Both the position numbers and the translations under genes were made by a program. From NCBI GenBank assembly GCA_016124495.1, contig WGNP01000008.1, forward strand, positions 124,001 to 188,000: a stretch of DNA of 64,000 nucleotides, in the 5' to 3' direction. The stretch comes from Hyphomonas sp. (GTDB taxonomy: Bacteria; Pseudomonadota; Alphaproteobacteria; Caulobacterales; Hyphomonadaceae). Positions 8,177-16,871 of the stretch are shown here, piece by piece. The stretch's first letter is position 1. Every line of letters starts with the position of its first letter. The notes beneath the pieces are model-generated. The model saw nothing but the letters and a program-made list of their open reading frames with translations, was not told where the DNA came from and searched no databases.

Positions 8177-9358
8177 CTAACGGCTCAGTTCCTTCATGGC
8201 CTCGTCCAGCCCGCCGAGCGTCAGTTCGAACATCCGGTGTTCGCCGATCAGCTCACGGATGAGCTTGATCGAGCCGGTATACTCCCAGGCGCCTTCTTTC
8301 GTCGGGTTCAGCCAGACGAAGTGCGGATAGCGCTGGACAAAGCGCTGGATCCAGATGCCGCCGGCCTCTTCGTTCCAGTGCTCGACCGAGCCGCCGGCAT
8401 AGGTGATCTCGTAGGGGCTCATCGTGGCGTCGCCGACGACGATGACCTTGTACTCCGAAGGGTACTTGTTCAGCACGTCCCAGGTAGGGATGCGGTTATT
8501 CATCCGGCGGCGGTTATCCTTCCACAGGCCCTCATAGGGGCAGTTGTGGAAGTAGTAGAAATCGAGATTCTTGATCTCGGATTTGGCGGCGGAGAAGAGC
8601 TCCTCCATGATCCGCACATAGGGGTCCATCGAGCCGCCGACGTCCAGCAGCAGGAGGACGGAGACCGTGTTGCGCTTCTCGGCGCGCATCTCGATGTCGA
8701 GATAGCCCTTGCGGGCGGTGTTGCGGATCGTCTGGTCGAGGTCGAGTTCGTCCTGCGCGCCCTTGCGGGCCCATTTGCGCAGGCGCTTCATCGCGATCTT
8801 GATGTTTCGGGTGCCGAGTTCGACCTTGTCGTCGTAGTTCTTGAACTCGCGCTTGTCCCAGACCTTCACGGCGCGGCGGTGGCGGGATTTCTCCTAGCCG
8901 ATGCGCACGCCTTCGGGATTGTAGCCATTGGCGCCGAAAGGCGAGGTGCCGCCGGTGCCGATCATCTTGTTGCCGCCCTCGTGGCGTTTCTTCTGCTCCT
9001 CGAGGCGCTGCTTCAGGGTTTCCATCAACTTCTCGAAGCCGCCCATGGCCTCGATCTCTGCCATTTCTTCGGGCGTGAGGAATTTCTCGCTCATCTTCTT
9101 GAGCCATTCTTCCGGCAGGTCGGTCACGTTGACCGCGTCGGCCAGCGTGTCGAGGCCCTTGAAGACATGGGAGAAGACGCGGTCGAACTTGTCGATATTG
9201 CGCTCGTCTTTAACGAGGGCCGCGCGGGCGAGGTAATAGAATTCCTCGACCTCCATGGCGATGACCTGCTTGTCCATCGCCTCCATGAGGGTCAGGTATT
9301 CCTTCAGCGTGACCGGGACCTTGGCGGTGCGGAGTTCATTGAAGAAATTCAGGAACAT
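8177..9358 (-). pseudogene. CoxE-type VWA protein interrupted by an in-frame TAG
   Basis: Reading minus from 9358, 154 codons are followed by TAG at 8896-8894, then the same frame continues without shift to 8177. Together they make a normal-length (about 393 aa) VWA protein of the MoxR/CoxE-associated group. The N-terminal part has the helical region MFLNFFNELRTAKVPVTLKEYL (in part) and the family block GGTSPFGANGYNPEGVRIG. After the stop come KVWDKREFKN, GTRNIKIAMKRLR and the MIDAS-like LLLLDVGGSMD. Relatives, as I recall them, have Gln at the stop position, so CAG to TAG is the simplest history. A GTG at 8869 could restart the C-terminal part (230 aa). Alternatives are sequencing error or amber readthrough. 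The partner MoxR ATPase lies nearby at 10285-11157. Confidence 0.85.
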
Positions 9359-9479
9359 GGGGCGTATCCGTTCGGTTTCAGATTTGAAGATAACCCGCCT
9401 CTGGGCGCCTGTCCAAGCTGACGCAGCGAAAACTTGGTAGTTATCCTGTGTTCACGGCGAACCGTTTAAGGGGGGCGAC

Positions 9480-10235
9480 ATGATAAAGGCGGCTGCATTC
9501 GCGATTTTGATGGCTTTCGGGCCACTGGCGGGCGCTTGGGCGCAGGGCGCAGCCTGCCCGGCGAAGGACGAAGCCGCCTGCATGCTGGAAGCGGCCTGGA
9601 CAGCGGCGGAGGCGTTGCCGGAGCAGAAACAGGCGCGGCTGAAGCCGCTGTTTGGGCCCCTGGCGCTACAGCTGACGGATCCGAAGGTGCGCGCCGTTTG
9701 GAATGCACGGCTGGGCGAGACCGGCATCGACGCAGCGGGTACGGATTATGTGCGCCAGACGGCGGAGACTGCGATCCGCGAATACGGCTGGGAAATGTTC
9801 CTGCAGCGGGCGCGGGACGGGCTGGCGCCCCTACATACAGGCCGGCCGGAGATCATGGGCGCGGCGATCGAACTGGCGCCGGATACAAAACAGCGCGCGC
9901 GCCTCATCGAGATGATGTTCTCCCTGGCGGGCACAGCTGATATCCGGAAGATCAGCGGGATCAGCGTCAACGCTTTCGAGCGCGCGGACTTCGGCCATGT
10001 GTTGGCTGAACGCATGATGCGAGATTGCCGGCTGGCGGAATTTGACCATGCGGTGGCTTTGACCGCGGCGCCGGCGTCATTGCGCTATGCCCTGTGGCGC
10101 GCGCGGATCAGAGGCGGGGCAGGAGCACTCGCGCCGGATATCCGCGCGGGCGATGGCAGCGACGACACGAGCCATGTGCGCCAAGCCTTGGAGGGCTATG
10201 GTGCGATCCTGAGCCTCGGCTACTGCCCGAAATAG
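9480..10235 (+). CDS. Exported protein of unknown function
   Basis: A 251-residue protein with a clear signal peptide (hydrophobic MIKAAAFAILMAFGPLAGAWA, cleavage near AWA-QG). The mature part is mostly alpha-helical with Cys pairs near both ends, which could form disulfides in the periplasm. It has an excellent ribosome-binding site (AAGGGGGG). It sits between the broken VWA gene and the MoxR gene on the opposite strand, so a link to that locus is positional only. Family not recognised. Confidence 0.75.
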   Translation: MIKAAAFAILMAFGPLAGAWAQGAACPAKDEAACMLEAAWTAAEALPEQKQARLKPLFGPLALQLTDPKVRAVWNARLGETGIDAAGTDYVRQTAETAIREYGWEMFLQRARDGLAPLHTGRPEIMGAAIELAPDTKQRARLIEMMFSLAGTADIRKISGISVNAFERADFGHVLAERMMRDCRLAEFDHAVALTAAPASLRYALWRARIRGGAGALAPDIRAGDGSDDTSHVRQALEGYGAILSLGYCPK

Positions 10236-10284
10236 ACTGTGTGCGGACGGGCCGGACCCGGCTTTCGCCGGGGTCTTCGACTGG

Positions 10285-11157
10285 TCAGCCCGCCGGCCCC
10301 CTGCGCCCGCCGCCGCCGTCGGTGCGGCGGGAGAGGAAAGCGAGGCGCTCGAAGAGGGCGACGTCCTGCTCGTTCTTCAGCAGCGCGCCGTGCAACGGCG
10401 GGGTCAAGCGGTCGGGGTCCTTCTCGCGCAGCGTCTCGAGGTCGATATCCTCGTTCATCAGCAGTTTCAGCCAGTCGAGCAGCTCTGACGTCGATGGCTT
10501 CTTCTTTACGCCCGGCAATTCGCGCATCGCGTAGAAGGTGGCGAGTGCGTCGCCAACGAGCTTCTTCTTAATGCCGGCGAAGTGGACGTCGATGATGGCG
10601 CGCATCGTCGGCTCGTCCGGGAACTTGATGAAGTGGAAGAAGCAGCGGCGCAGGAAGGCGTCCGGCAGCTCTTTCTCGTTGTTCGAGGTGATTATGACGA
10701 TCGGGCGGACTTTCGCCTTCACGGTCTCGTTTGTCTCGTAGACAAAGAACTCCATCCGGTCGAGTTCCTGCAGGAGGTCGTTCGGGAATTCGATGTCCGC
10801 CTTGTCAATCTCGTCGATCAGCAGCACGGGGCGCTTCTTGGCGGTGAACGCCTCCCACAGCTTGCCCTTCTTGATGTAGTTCTTGACGTCCTTGGCGCGC
10901 TCTTCGCCCATCTGGCCATCGCGCAGGCGCGAGACCGCGTCATACTCGTAGAGACCCTGGTTCGCCTTGGTGGTTGACTTGATGTGCCACTCGATCAGGT
11001 CGAGGCCGAGGGATTTGGCGACTTCCTGGGCCAGAACGGTCTTGCCGGTGCCCGGTTCGCCCTTGATCAGCAGCGGACGCTCCAGTGCGATGGCTGCGTT
11101 GACGGCGACGCGCAGGTCGTCGGTTGCCACATAGTTGGTCGTGCCTTCGAAGCGCAT
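10285..11157 (-). CDS. MoxR-family AAA+ ATPase
   Basis: A 290-residue MoxR ATPase. Walker A is GEPGTGKT (residues 33-40), Walker B VLLIDEIDKAD, sensor 1 IIITSNNEKELPDAFLRRC with the arginine finger region following, and a C-terminal lid. MoxR proteins act as chaperone-like ATPases together with VWA partners. The CoxE-type VWA gene that normally follows is 0.9 kb away on the same strand, separated by an opposite-strand gene and carrying an in-frame stop. The ATG is preceded by AGAGGAACG. Confidence in family is high, client unknown. Confidence 0.92.
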   Translation of the reverse strand: MRFEGTTNYVATDDLRVAVNAAIALERPLLIKGEPGTGKTVLAQEVAKSLGLDLIEWHIKSTTKANQGLYEYDAVSRLRDGQMGEERAKDVKNYIKKGKLWEAFTAKKRPVLLIDEIDKADIEFPNDLLQELDRMEFFVYETNETVKAKVRPIVIITSNNEKELPDAFLRRCFFHFIKFPDEPTMRAIIDVHFAGIKKKLVGDALATFYAMRELPGVKKKPSTSELLDWLKLLMNEDIDLETLREKDPDRLTPPLHGALLKNEQDVALFERLAFLSRRTDGGGGRRGPAG

Positions 11158-11570
11158 GGACCCACGTTCCTCTCAAAAGTTTATGTTCTCACCATAAGGC
11201 CCGCCCCGCGCCGGGCAAGCGCTGACCTATAGGAAAGCGCTGCAACGCAACATCGAATTCACTTAAGGGAAGCGGCGCTTTGTGCTACACAGAACTGGCC
11301 ATGCGCGACGCCACAGCGGCTCAAGCTTCAGACACGCGCCGCACCTTAGCCTGATCGATCCGGCAGCATGCCGGTGTGCCCGGGTAAACGTGCAGGACTT
11401 ATGATCCTCCGCCCTCCTGACGACACGAGCGCATGGCACCCCGGGGGCCCGGTTTATCTGGTGCCCGTATCGTTCCCTCGGTCTGCGCCGGAAGCGTAAA
11501 TTCATGGCAATCAAGCGTTAACGCCTTTGTGCGACTTTGAGACAGTCCGCAGGACGAGGCTCAGCGCAGT
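11158..11570. other. 413-bp divergent intergenic region upstream of flbT
   Basis: The region separates the MoxR gene (minus) from flbT (plus). No supported gene is seen. It contains a TTAAC half-site at 11518-11522 and a TGGCAC element (11434-11439) lacking the TTGC partner needed for a sigma-54 promoter. It probably carries both promoters, but no precise site can be named. Confidence 0.4.
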
Positions 11571-11951
11571 ATGCCACTCAAACTCTCCCTCAAGCCTGGC
11601 GAAACCTTCGTCGTCAACGGCGCGGTCGTCCGCAACGGTGACCGGCGCGGCGTGCTCCTCCTTGAGACACAGGCGCGCGTGCTGCGCGAAAAAGACATTC
11701 TCCGCCCTGCCGACGCTGCGACCCCCGCCGGGCGCGCATACTTTGCCGTGATGCAGATGTACCTGCTCGGCGAAGTGGACGGGCCGCTCTATACGCAGAC
11801 CGCCGATGCGCTGGCGGGCCTCCTGGCCGAGATGCCGGACGCGCATGATGATGTGCTGCAGATTTCGGCGGATGTGGTGGCGGGCGACCTCTACCGTGCT
11901 CTCAGCCGATGCCGGAAACTGATGCCGCCGTCCGCTTCGGAGGACGTGTGA
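11571..11951 (+). CDS. flbT: FlbT flagellin mRNA regulator
   Basis: A 126-residue FlbT. The start PLKLSLKPGETFVVNGAVV and the following RGVLLLETQARVLREKDIL segment are characteristic. In Caulobacter, FlbT binds flagellin mRNA and represses its translation until the hook is complete. The usual neighbours (flaF, flagellins) are absent here. Instead it overlaps a small gene by one base (TGATG), with a GGAGG for that gene inside the flbT end. Confidence 0.9.
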   Translation: MPLKLSLKPGETFVVNGAVVRNGDRRGVLLLETQARVLREKDILRPADAATPAGRAYFAVMQMYLLGEVDGPLYTQTADALAGLLAEMPDAHDDVLQISADVVAGDLYRALSRCRKLMPPSASEDV

Positions 11952-12265
11952 TGGCCGAAGGCAATACGCTGCGCGTACCGTTGTCCCTGAAACTGGCGCC
12001 CGCAGTGAGCGTCGACGAGGCGATCCGGTTGATCGAGGCGGGCAAGGGCGAACACCTGCGCGTCGAGCTGGGCGGCGGGCGCTTTGCCTCCGCCGATACG
12101 CCGCGCGGCACCGACGGCCTGCTGCAGCGCCTGCGCGGCCACAAGATGCTGACCGCCCTGTCGCAGGATGGCGGCGAGCTGTCGCGGCTGAAACCGCCGG
12201 CGACGGAAGTCACCGTCGCTCCGGCTGTGCGCGAAATACTGGACGCCGCAATGCGGAAGCCTTAG
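11951..12265 (+). CDS. Small protein of unknown function translationally coupled to flbT
   Basis: A 104-residue protein, probably cytoplasmic, with a two-part alpha/beta look (LRVPLSLKLAPAVSVDEAIRLI at the start, VTVAPAVREILDAAMRK at the end). The start ATG shares a base with the flbT TGA and has GGAGGACG upstream, so translational coupling is likely. No family recognised. Overlap with flbT suggests a flagellar or post-transcriptional role, which is inference only. Confidence 0.7.
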   Translation: MAEGNTLRVPLSLKLAPAVSVDEAIRLIEAGKGEHLRVELGGGRFASADTPRGTDGLLQRLRGHKMLTALSQDGGELSRLKPPATEVTVAPAVREILDAAMRKP

Positions 12266-12276
12266 GGCGCCGCAGC

Positions 12277-12927
12277 ATGACGCCTGAACTGATCTCCCTC
12301 TTCACGGCAGCCTTTGTCACGTTCTTCGTGCTGATCGACGCGCCCGGCGTGGCGCCGATCTTCGCGACCCTGACAGCCGGCACCCCCGCCGCGCATCGCC
12401 GGAAGATGGCGTACAAGTCGGTTTTTGTCGCCTCGCTAATCATGCTGTTCTTCGCCTTCGGCGGCGCCTGGCTGCTGGAGGCGATGCATATTTCCCTCGA
12501 CGCGTTCAGGATGGCGGGCGGCGCACTGCTGTTCCTGATCGCGCTCGACATGGTGTTCGAGAAACGCACCGAGCGGCGCGAGAACCGGGCCGAAGAAGTG
12601 CTGCAAGAGCACAAGAACGATCCTCAGCCGGACGATATCTCGGTGTTCCCGATGGGCATTCCGATGATCGCCGGTCCGGGTTCAATCGCCACGGCCATGT
12701 TCTACATGTCGGAAGCCGCGAACTGGCAGGAGCAGGGCGTCGTGCTGGGCGCGATCGGCCTCAATCTCGTTATCACGCTGGTCATCTTCCTGCTCGCAGG
12801 CCCGATTGTCCGCCTCATCGGGGCGAGTGTCGCTGGGGCGATCACGCGCATCCTCGGCGTTATCCTGGCTGCGCTGTCGGCGCAGCTGCTGATCGACGGG
12901 ATCCGGGGCGCGTTCGGCCTCGCTTAA
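12277..12927 (+). CDS. MarC-family integral membrane protein
   Basis: A 216-residue protein with six hydrophobic segments. The family hallmark PxGVAPIFATLT (here DAPGVAPIFATLTAG near residue 25) and the mid-protein FPMGIPMIAGPGSIAT block identify MarC/UPF0056. Despite the name, MarC proteins are not established drug transporters and their role is unknown. It starts 11 bp after the small flbT-coupled gene. Confidence 0.88.
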   Translation: MTPELISLFTAAFVTFFVLIDAPGVAPIFATLTAGTPAAHRRKMAYKSVFVASLIMLFFAFGGAWLLEAMHISLDAFRMAGGALLFLIALDMVFEKRTERRENRAEEVLQEHKNDPQPDDISVFPMGIPMIAGPGSIATAMFYMSEAANWQEQGVVLGAIGLNLVITLVIFLLAGPIVRLIGASVAGAITRILGVILAALSAQLLIDGIRGAFGLA

Positions 12928-12933
12928 ATCCGG

Positions 12934-14211
12934 TCAGATGCCCTGTGGCAAGGCTTTCGGCGGGGCCTTGCGGAAATAGATCCGGAAGGTCGACAGCGCG
13001 ACCCAGAACAGCAGCAGCCCGGCGGCCGTCAGGCTCATGATTTCCAGCACCGTCGTATTGTCCCAGCGCACGCCCGCATCAGCGACCCGCAGCGCTTCGT
13101 TGCCGCGTTCCTTAACCAGCGCGACGGCCTGCATGCCGCCCGCTTCAGCAAGCATCCGGGCGCGGCGCAGGTCCGTGCCGTCCTCAGCGACCGAAAGCAG
13201 GGTCAGTGTCGCGGCAGGGCTGGTCAGCGCGGCGATCTTGTCGATCTGCTCCAGATCGACTTCGAGACGCTTGAGGCCGGCAGGATCGATCGCCTGCGCG
13301 AACGCGTCGCGCACACGGGCGCCGCGCACGTCGGTGGTCGCAACCTCGTCCAGTACCGCTTCGACCGCGGGCATCAGCACGTCCTGCGGCACTGCGGCGC
13401 CGGTGAGCGCGTCGAGGTATTCCGTGAATTGAGGGGTCAGGCGCTTCGAACGGCTGGCAGACTTGACGATGGAGACGGCACGGATGTGGCCGTCCGAGAA
13501 GCCGTCGCTGATGCCTTGCTGGACGAGACCGATGCCGGTCAGCTTGAAAACAACACTGTCCGACCAGTCGCCGCCGACCCAGCGCTGGGACATGGCCGCA
13601 AGGTCGCCGTAGCTGCCGAGCAGCCGGAAGCGCCAGGCGAGTTCCGGACGCACTCCGGCCTCGATCACTTTGCCGATCTCCTCGCCCGCAATCTCTTCAG
13701 GGATTGCCTCCGGGACCGGCACGACGGCTTCCGGCGGGGTGATCGGCGTCTGGGGCAGGCCGATCTCGTATTCGATAGCGCGGGCAGCGCTTTCAGGCAT
13801 CTTCTGCAGCGCCGCGCGGATCAGGCGTTCCTCGTTAGTACCCTTCGATTCGGCTTCGGCGCGGACGCGCACCTGCTGGCCGAGATCATTGCCGAGCATC
13901 GACGGCGCGGAAATGAGATAACCGCGCAGTGCATCGACATCCTTTTCCTCGAGCGCGCGCTGGACCTTGTCCTGCCAGAAGGGAAGCTTGCGGCCCGCCT
14001 CGTTGGGCGACAGTTCCTCGAACGCGTGGTCGATCCGGTCCTTGGTCTGCATGATCGCATCGATGGTCGGCTGTTCGGCTACGCCGACGCCCTCGTACGC
14101 CTTGCGCACCGTGTTAGCACCAATCACGGGCAACAGGATCAGCAGTGAATTGAACATCACTGCCAGCATCCAGCCAGCCTGCTTGGTCGATTGTTTGCGT
14201 TGTCTGGCCAT
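12934..14211 (-). CDS. Two-TM envelope protein of unknown function
   Basis: A protein of about 425 residues with a transmembrane segment near the N-terminus (about 15-33, WMLAVMFNSLLILLPVIG) and one near the C-terminus (about 393-413, ILEIMSLTAAGLLLFWVAL). They enclose some 360 residues of helical, charged sequence, probably periplasmic. A proline-rich linker (PQTPITPPEAVVPVPEAIP) sits near residue 165. ATG 14211 (MARQRKQ) is favoured over an upstream start at 14280 because the basic N-terminus then precedes TM1. The family is not recognised; position next to dksA and flagellar genes is suggestive only. Confidence 0.75.
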   Translation of the reverse strand: MARQRKQSTKQAGWMLAVMFNSLLILLPVIGANTVRKAYEGVGVAEQPTIDAIMQTKDRIDHAFEELSPNEAGRKLPFWQDKVQRALEEKDVDALRGYLISAPSMLGNDLGQQVRVRAEAESKGTNEERLIRAALQKMPESAARAIEYEIGLPQTPITPPEAVVPVPEAIPEEIAGEEIGKVIEAGVRPELAWRFRLLGSYGDLAAMSQRWVGGDWSDSVVFKLTGIGLVQQGISDGFSDGHIRAVSIVKSASRSKRLTPQFTEYLDALTGAAVPQDVLMPAVEAVLDEVATTDVRGARVRDAFAQAIDPAGLKRLEVDLEQIDKIAALTSPAATLTLLSVAEDGTDLRRARMLAEAGGMQAVALVKERGNEALRVADAGVRWDNTTVLEIMSLTAAGLLLFWVALSTFRIYFRKAPPKALPQGI

Positions 14212-14441
14212 TCGGGCGGGGGCAACCGTGGAAAAGGCGTCTGTCGGGGGCGACGCCCATAGAGACTGCCGGGGTCCCAAAGATCAAGTGCCGGTGTGCA
14301 ACTTGCAGTGCGCGGAGCGCCTCACTGCACCAAAAGGGTCGATACTTACTTATAAATGTCGTAAAATTGGCGTAAGAGGTTGAATATACTGGGTTTAACT
14401 TAACAGCTTACGCGATTGCGCCGAATCGAGGGTCGATCTAT

Positions 14442-14888
14442 ATGGCACGGAAACGAGTGAAGGAGCCTGCGGTGAGCATCGATCTTTCAGACGACTATCG
14501 CCCTTCCGAAGACGAAGAGTTCATGAGCGAGCGCCAGCGCGCTTACTTCCGGCGCCTGCTCGAGGCGTGGAAAGCCGACATTCTCGACGGCGCCAAGCAG
14601 ACCATCCACAATCTCCAGGACGAATCGGGCTCCCTGCCGGATATCGTCGACCGCGCCTCGGCCGAGAGCGACAAGGCCCTTGAGTTGCGCACCCGTGACC
14701 GCCAGCGCAAGCTGATCTCCAAGATCGACTCCGCAATGCGCCGCATCGAGGACGGCACCTACGGCTATTGCGAAGCGACTGGCGAGCCCATCGGCCTGCG
14801 CCGCCTCGAAGCCCGTCCGACCGCCACGCTGAGCCTCGAGGCGCAGGAGCGCCACGAACGCAAGGAACGCACGCTGCGCGACGACTAG
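14442..14888 (+). CDS. dksA: RNA polymerase-binding transcription factor DksA
   Basis: A 148-residue DksA. The coiled coil (about 30-100) includes the tip region DIVDRASAESDKALELRTRDR. DksA acts with ppGpp in the secondary channel of RNA polymerase to control stable RNA and stress genes. The C-terminal globular domain keeps only one of the four zinc-finger cysteines (Cys110 in YGYCEATGEP), as in other alphaproteobacterial DksA proteins. A strong intrinsic terminator follows at 14914. The 230-bp upstream spacer is AT-rich and contains TTAACTTAAC near 14394. Confidence 0.95.
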   Translation: MARKRVKEPAVSIDLSDDYRPSEDEEFMSERQRAYFRRLLEAWKADILDGAKQTIHNLQDESGSLPDIVDRASAESDKALELRTRDRQRKLISKIDSAMRRIEDGTYGYCEATGEPIGLRRLEARPTATLSLEAQERHERKERTLRDD

Positions 14889-14913
14889 CGCGCTGTCCTG
14901 ATCCCGAAAACCC

Positions 14914-14954
14914 GAAAGGCGGCGTTCCCCCAAGGAACGCCGCCTTTCTTGTTC
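14914..14954 (+). terminator. Strong intrinsic terminator of dksA
   Basis: A perfect 15-bp stem (14914-14928 with 14934-14948, 5-nt loop) is followed by TTGTTC, 25 bases after the dksA stop. Confidence 0.9.
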
Positions 14955-15169
14955 AGACCATCACATCCCAACGCTTTGGCGGACTCTCAGGGGTTGCCCT
15001 TCAGCGATGGGAGGAGAATGCGCCCAACTTCCGAATCGCGCCTTACCGGGAACTGACCGGCGCGTTAAAATTGGCGATTAGTTGTGAAGACGAGGCGGCA
15101 ACGGCTTAACATGCACGCCGAAACGGCTTCCCTAACGCATCGTTAACCGGAAACGGCGATGAAAGTGGG

Positions 15170-16252
15170 ATGATCCGGATTGCTGCCGTGCGAGAGCCTG
15201 CGCCGGCGCTGGCTGACAGCGCCGATGACGGCTGGGACATGCCGCCGCGCCGGGAAGGGCAGGTGATGGCCGAGATGCCGAGACCTTTCGAACGGGCAGA
15301 ACCCGACCGCATGCTGCTGACCGCCAGCGGCAAGCTCTCGGCGGCCGAGATCGAGGCACTGCTGCGCCCGGACCTGTCGGATATGCCGCCCGAACCGCCG
15401 GTCGCCGCCTGCGCCCGCCCGGTGGAAGACTTCGGCGCGCCGGCCAAAACCAGTTCGCAAGATCATGACTTTGCCCGCCGTCTGGCAGCCCGCCTGTCGA
15501 TGGCGATGCGCGAAAGCTGCCGCCTGCCGATCGCCGCTATGGCGCCGGCGATTTCGCGCGCCCCTTTTGAAGCGGCCGTGCGCCAGTGCGGCGATGCGCG
15601 CGGCCAGGCAATTGCCTGCTTTGCGACCCGCACCGGCGATATCGGCGCAATGCTGGTCCTCCCGCCAGGCCTCGCCCAGCTTCTGATCGAGACGGCTTGC
15701 GGCGCGACCGGGCGCACCGGCGCCGCCAAACCCCTCAGTCCCATCGACCTGGCGCTGCTGGAAGCCCTGCTGCGCCCGTTGGCGGGAGCGATCTCGCCGG
15801 AGCTCGGCTTCTCGAGCCTCGAGACCGAGGTGCTTTTCGCCGCCTCGATTGCGCCGCCCGCCGAGGCGCTGGCGGCCGAGTTTTCGATGCGCGTGCATGC
15901 CGAAGCCTTTCAGGCGCAGGTTATTCTGTTGGGCGCGCTCGCGGCGCCTGCACAACCTGACGCGGGCGCTGCGGAACCTGGCATTGTCCACCCGGTGCAG
16001 GGCGCGCTGTCTGCTACGCTGACGGCCCGCGTGGCGAGCCTCTCGGTGCCGCTGTCAAAACTCTCCGGCCTGAAACCCGGCGCGACGCTTCTGCTGGGCG
16101 TGCCGGCAGACCAGCCGATCGAACTGACTTCCGGCGGCGAAGGCGGCGTGCGCGTCGCCGAAGCCGAGATTGGCCGCCGGGGCGGGCGCATTGCGCTGCG
16201 CATCACGCGGCGGTGCGCAGCGCTCGGGCCCTCTATTCGTCCGGCGTCCTGA
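15170..16252 (+). CDS. FliM/FliN-type flagellar motor switch protein
   Basis: A 360-residue protein with FliM architecture. The short N-terminal segment KLSAAEIEALLRPD (about residues 54-67) matches the CheY-binding LSQxEIDALL region. It is followed by a CheC-like middle domain and a C-terminal SPOA domain (VPLSKLSGLKPGATLLL to the end). FliM forms the C-ring switch. The sequence is divergent and has a 50-residue N-terminal extension, so a later start (for example 15239) is possible. TTAAC half-sites at about 15108 and 15140 upstream fit, but do not prove, CtrA control. Its 3' end overlaps the convergent yceI gene by 20 bp. Confidence 0.78.
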   Translation: MIRIAAVREPAPALADSADDGWDMPPRREGQVMAEMPRPFERAEPDRMLLTASGKLSAAEIEALLRPDLSDMPPEPPVAACARPVEDFGAPAKTSSQDHDFARRLAARLSMAMRESCRLPIAAMAPAISRAPFEAAVRQCGDARGQAIACFATRTGDIGAMLVLPPGLAQLLIETACGATGRTGAAKPLSPIDLALLEALLRPLAGAISPELGFSSLETEVLFAASIAPPAEALAAEFSMRVHAEAFQAQVILLGALAAPAQPDAGAAEPGIVHPVQGALSATLTARVASLSVPLSKLSGLKPGATLLLGVPADQPIELTSGGEGGVRVAEAEIGRRGGRIALRITRRCAALGPSIRPAS

Positions 16253-16871
16253 CGAACTCGGCCTCGATTTCCAGCAGGACCTCGTCGGTGATCAGCCCCG
16301 CATACTTGTCGATCCCGAAGGCGGACCTGCTGATCGGCAGGGTCGCTGAAAAGCCCACCACATCAGCGCCGCGCAGACGGTCATAGGCGCTGCCATTGAG
16401 CCGTGCCCGGATGATCACTGCCTGCGTCCGCCCCCTGAGAGTCAGGTCGCCGCTGATGTCCGCTTCGTTCTCGCCGACGATCCTGAGCCCGTAGGTCCTG
16501 AACGAAGCCTGCGGAAAGGTTTCTGCGTCCAGCCAGTCCGGGCCCATCAGCTCGGTAGCAAAGTCCGGATTGGCAATGTTCAGCGAGGTCATGTCGACCG
16601 TTGCCGTCACTTGCGCCGATTCCGGGCTCGCCGGATCGCCGGTCAGGCTCGCCTCGAAGCGCTCGAAGCGGCCGACATAGGTGGAGTAGCCCAGATGGTC
16701 GATCTTAAAGAGGATCGAGGCATGCGCCTTGTCGAGCGTATAGTCGCCGGCCGGCACATTGACGGGCGCCGCCTGCACGTCAGGTTTCAGGACCGCCGCC
16801 GCCAGCGAATTACAGGATGCCAGTGCCAGTGCAGACGCCATAGCAAGCGCTGCGAGCGCGCCGTGTTTCAT
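16233..16871 (-). CDS. YceI-family lipocalin-like lipoprotein
   Basis: A protein of about 212 residues. The N-terminal signal ends in a lipobox (LALASC, Cys near residue 20), so it should be a lipoprotein. The YceI barrel begins at GDYTLDKAHASILFKIDHLGYSTYVGRF, seen as YTLDKAHASILFKI, and ends with DEVLLEIEAEF. YceI proteins bind isoprenoid-type lipids in the periplasm. The upstream DUF885 gene stop overlaps this start (ATGA), so they form an operon. Confidence 0.88.
   Translation of the reverse strand: MKHGALAALAMASALALASCNSLAAAVLKPDVQAAPVNVPAGDYTLDKAHASILFKIDHLGYSTYVGRFERFEASLTGDPASPESAQVTATVDMTSLNIANPDFATELMGPDWLDAETFPQASFRTYGLRIVGENEADISGDLTLRGRTQAVIIRARLNGSAYDRLRGADVVGFSATLPISRSAFGIDKYAGLITDEVLLEIEAEFVRTPDE

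Noticed and set aside
11434-11450. TGGCAC element resembling a sigma-54 promoter before flbT
   Set aside because: The required TTGC element at the right spacing is absent.
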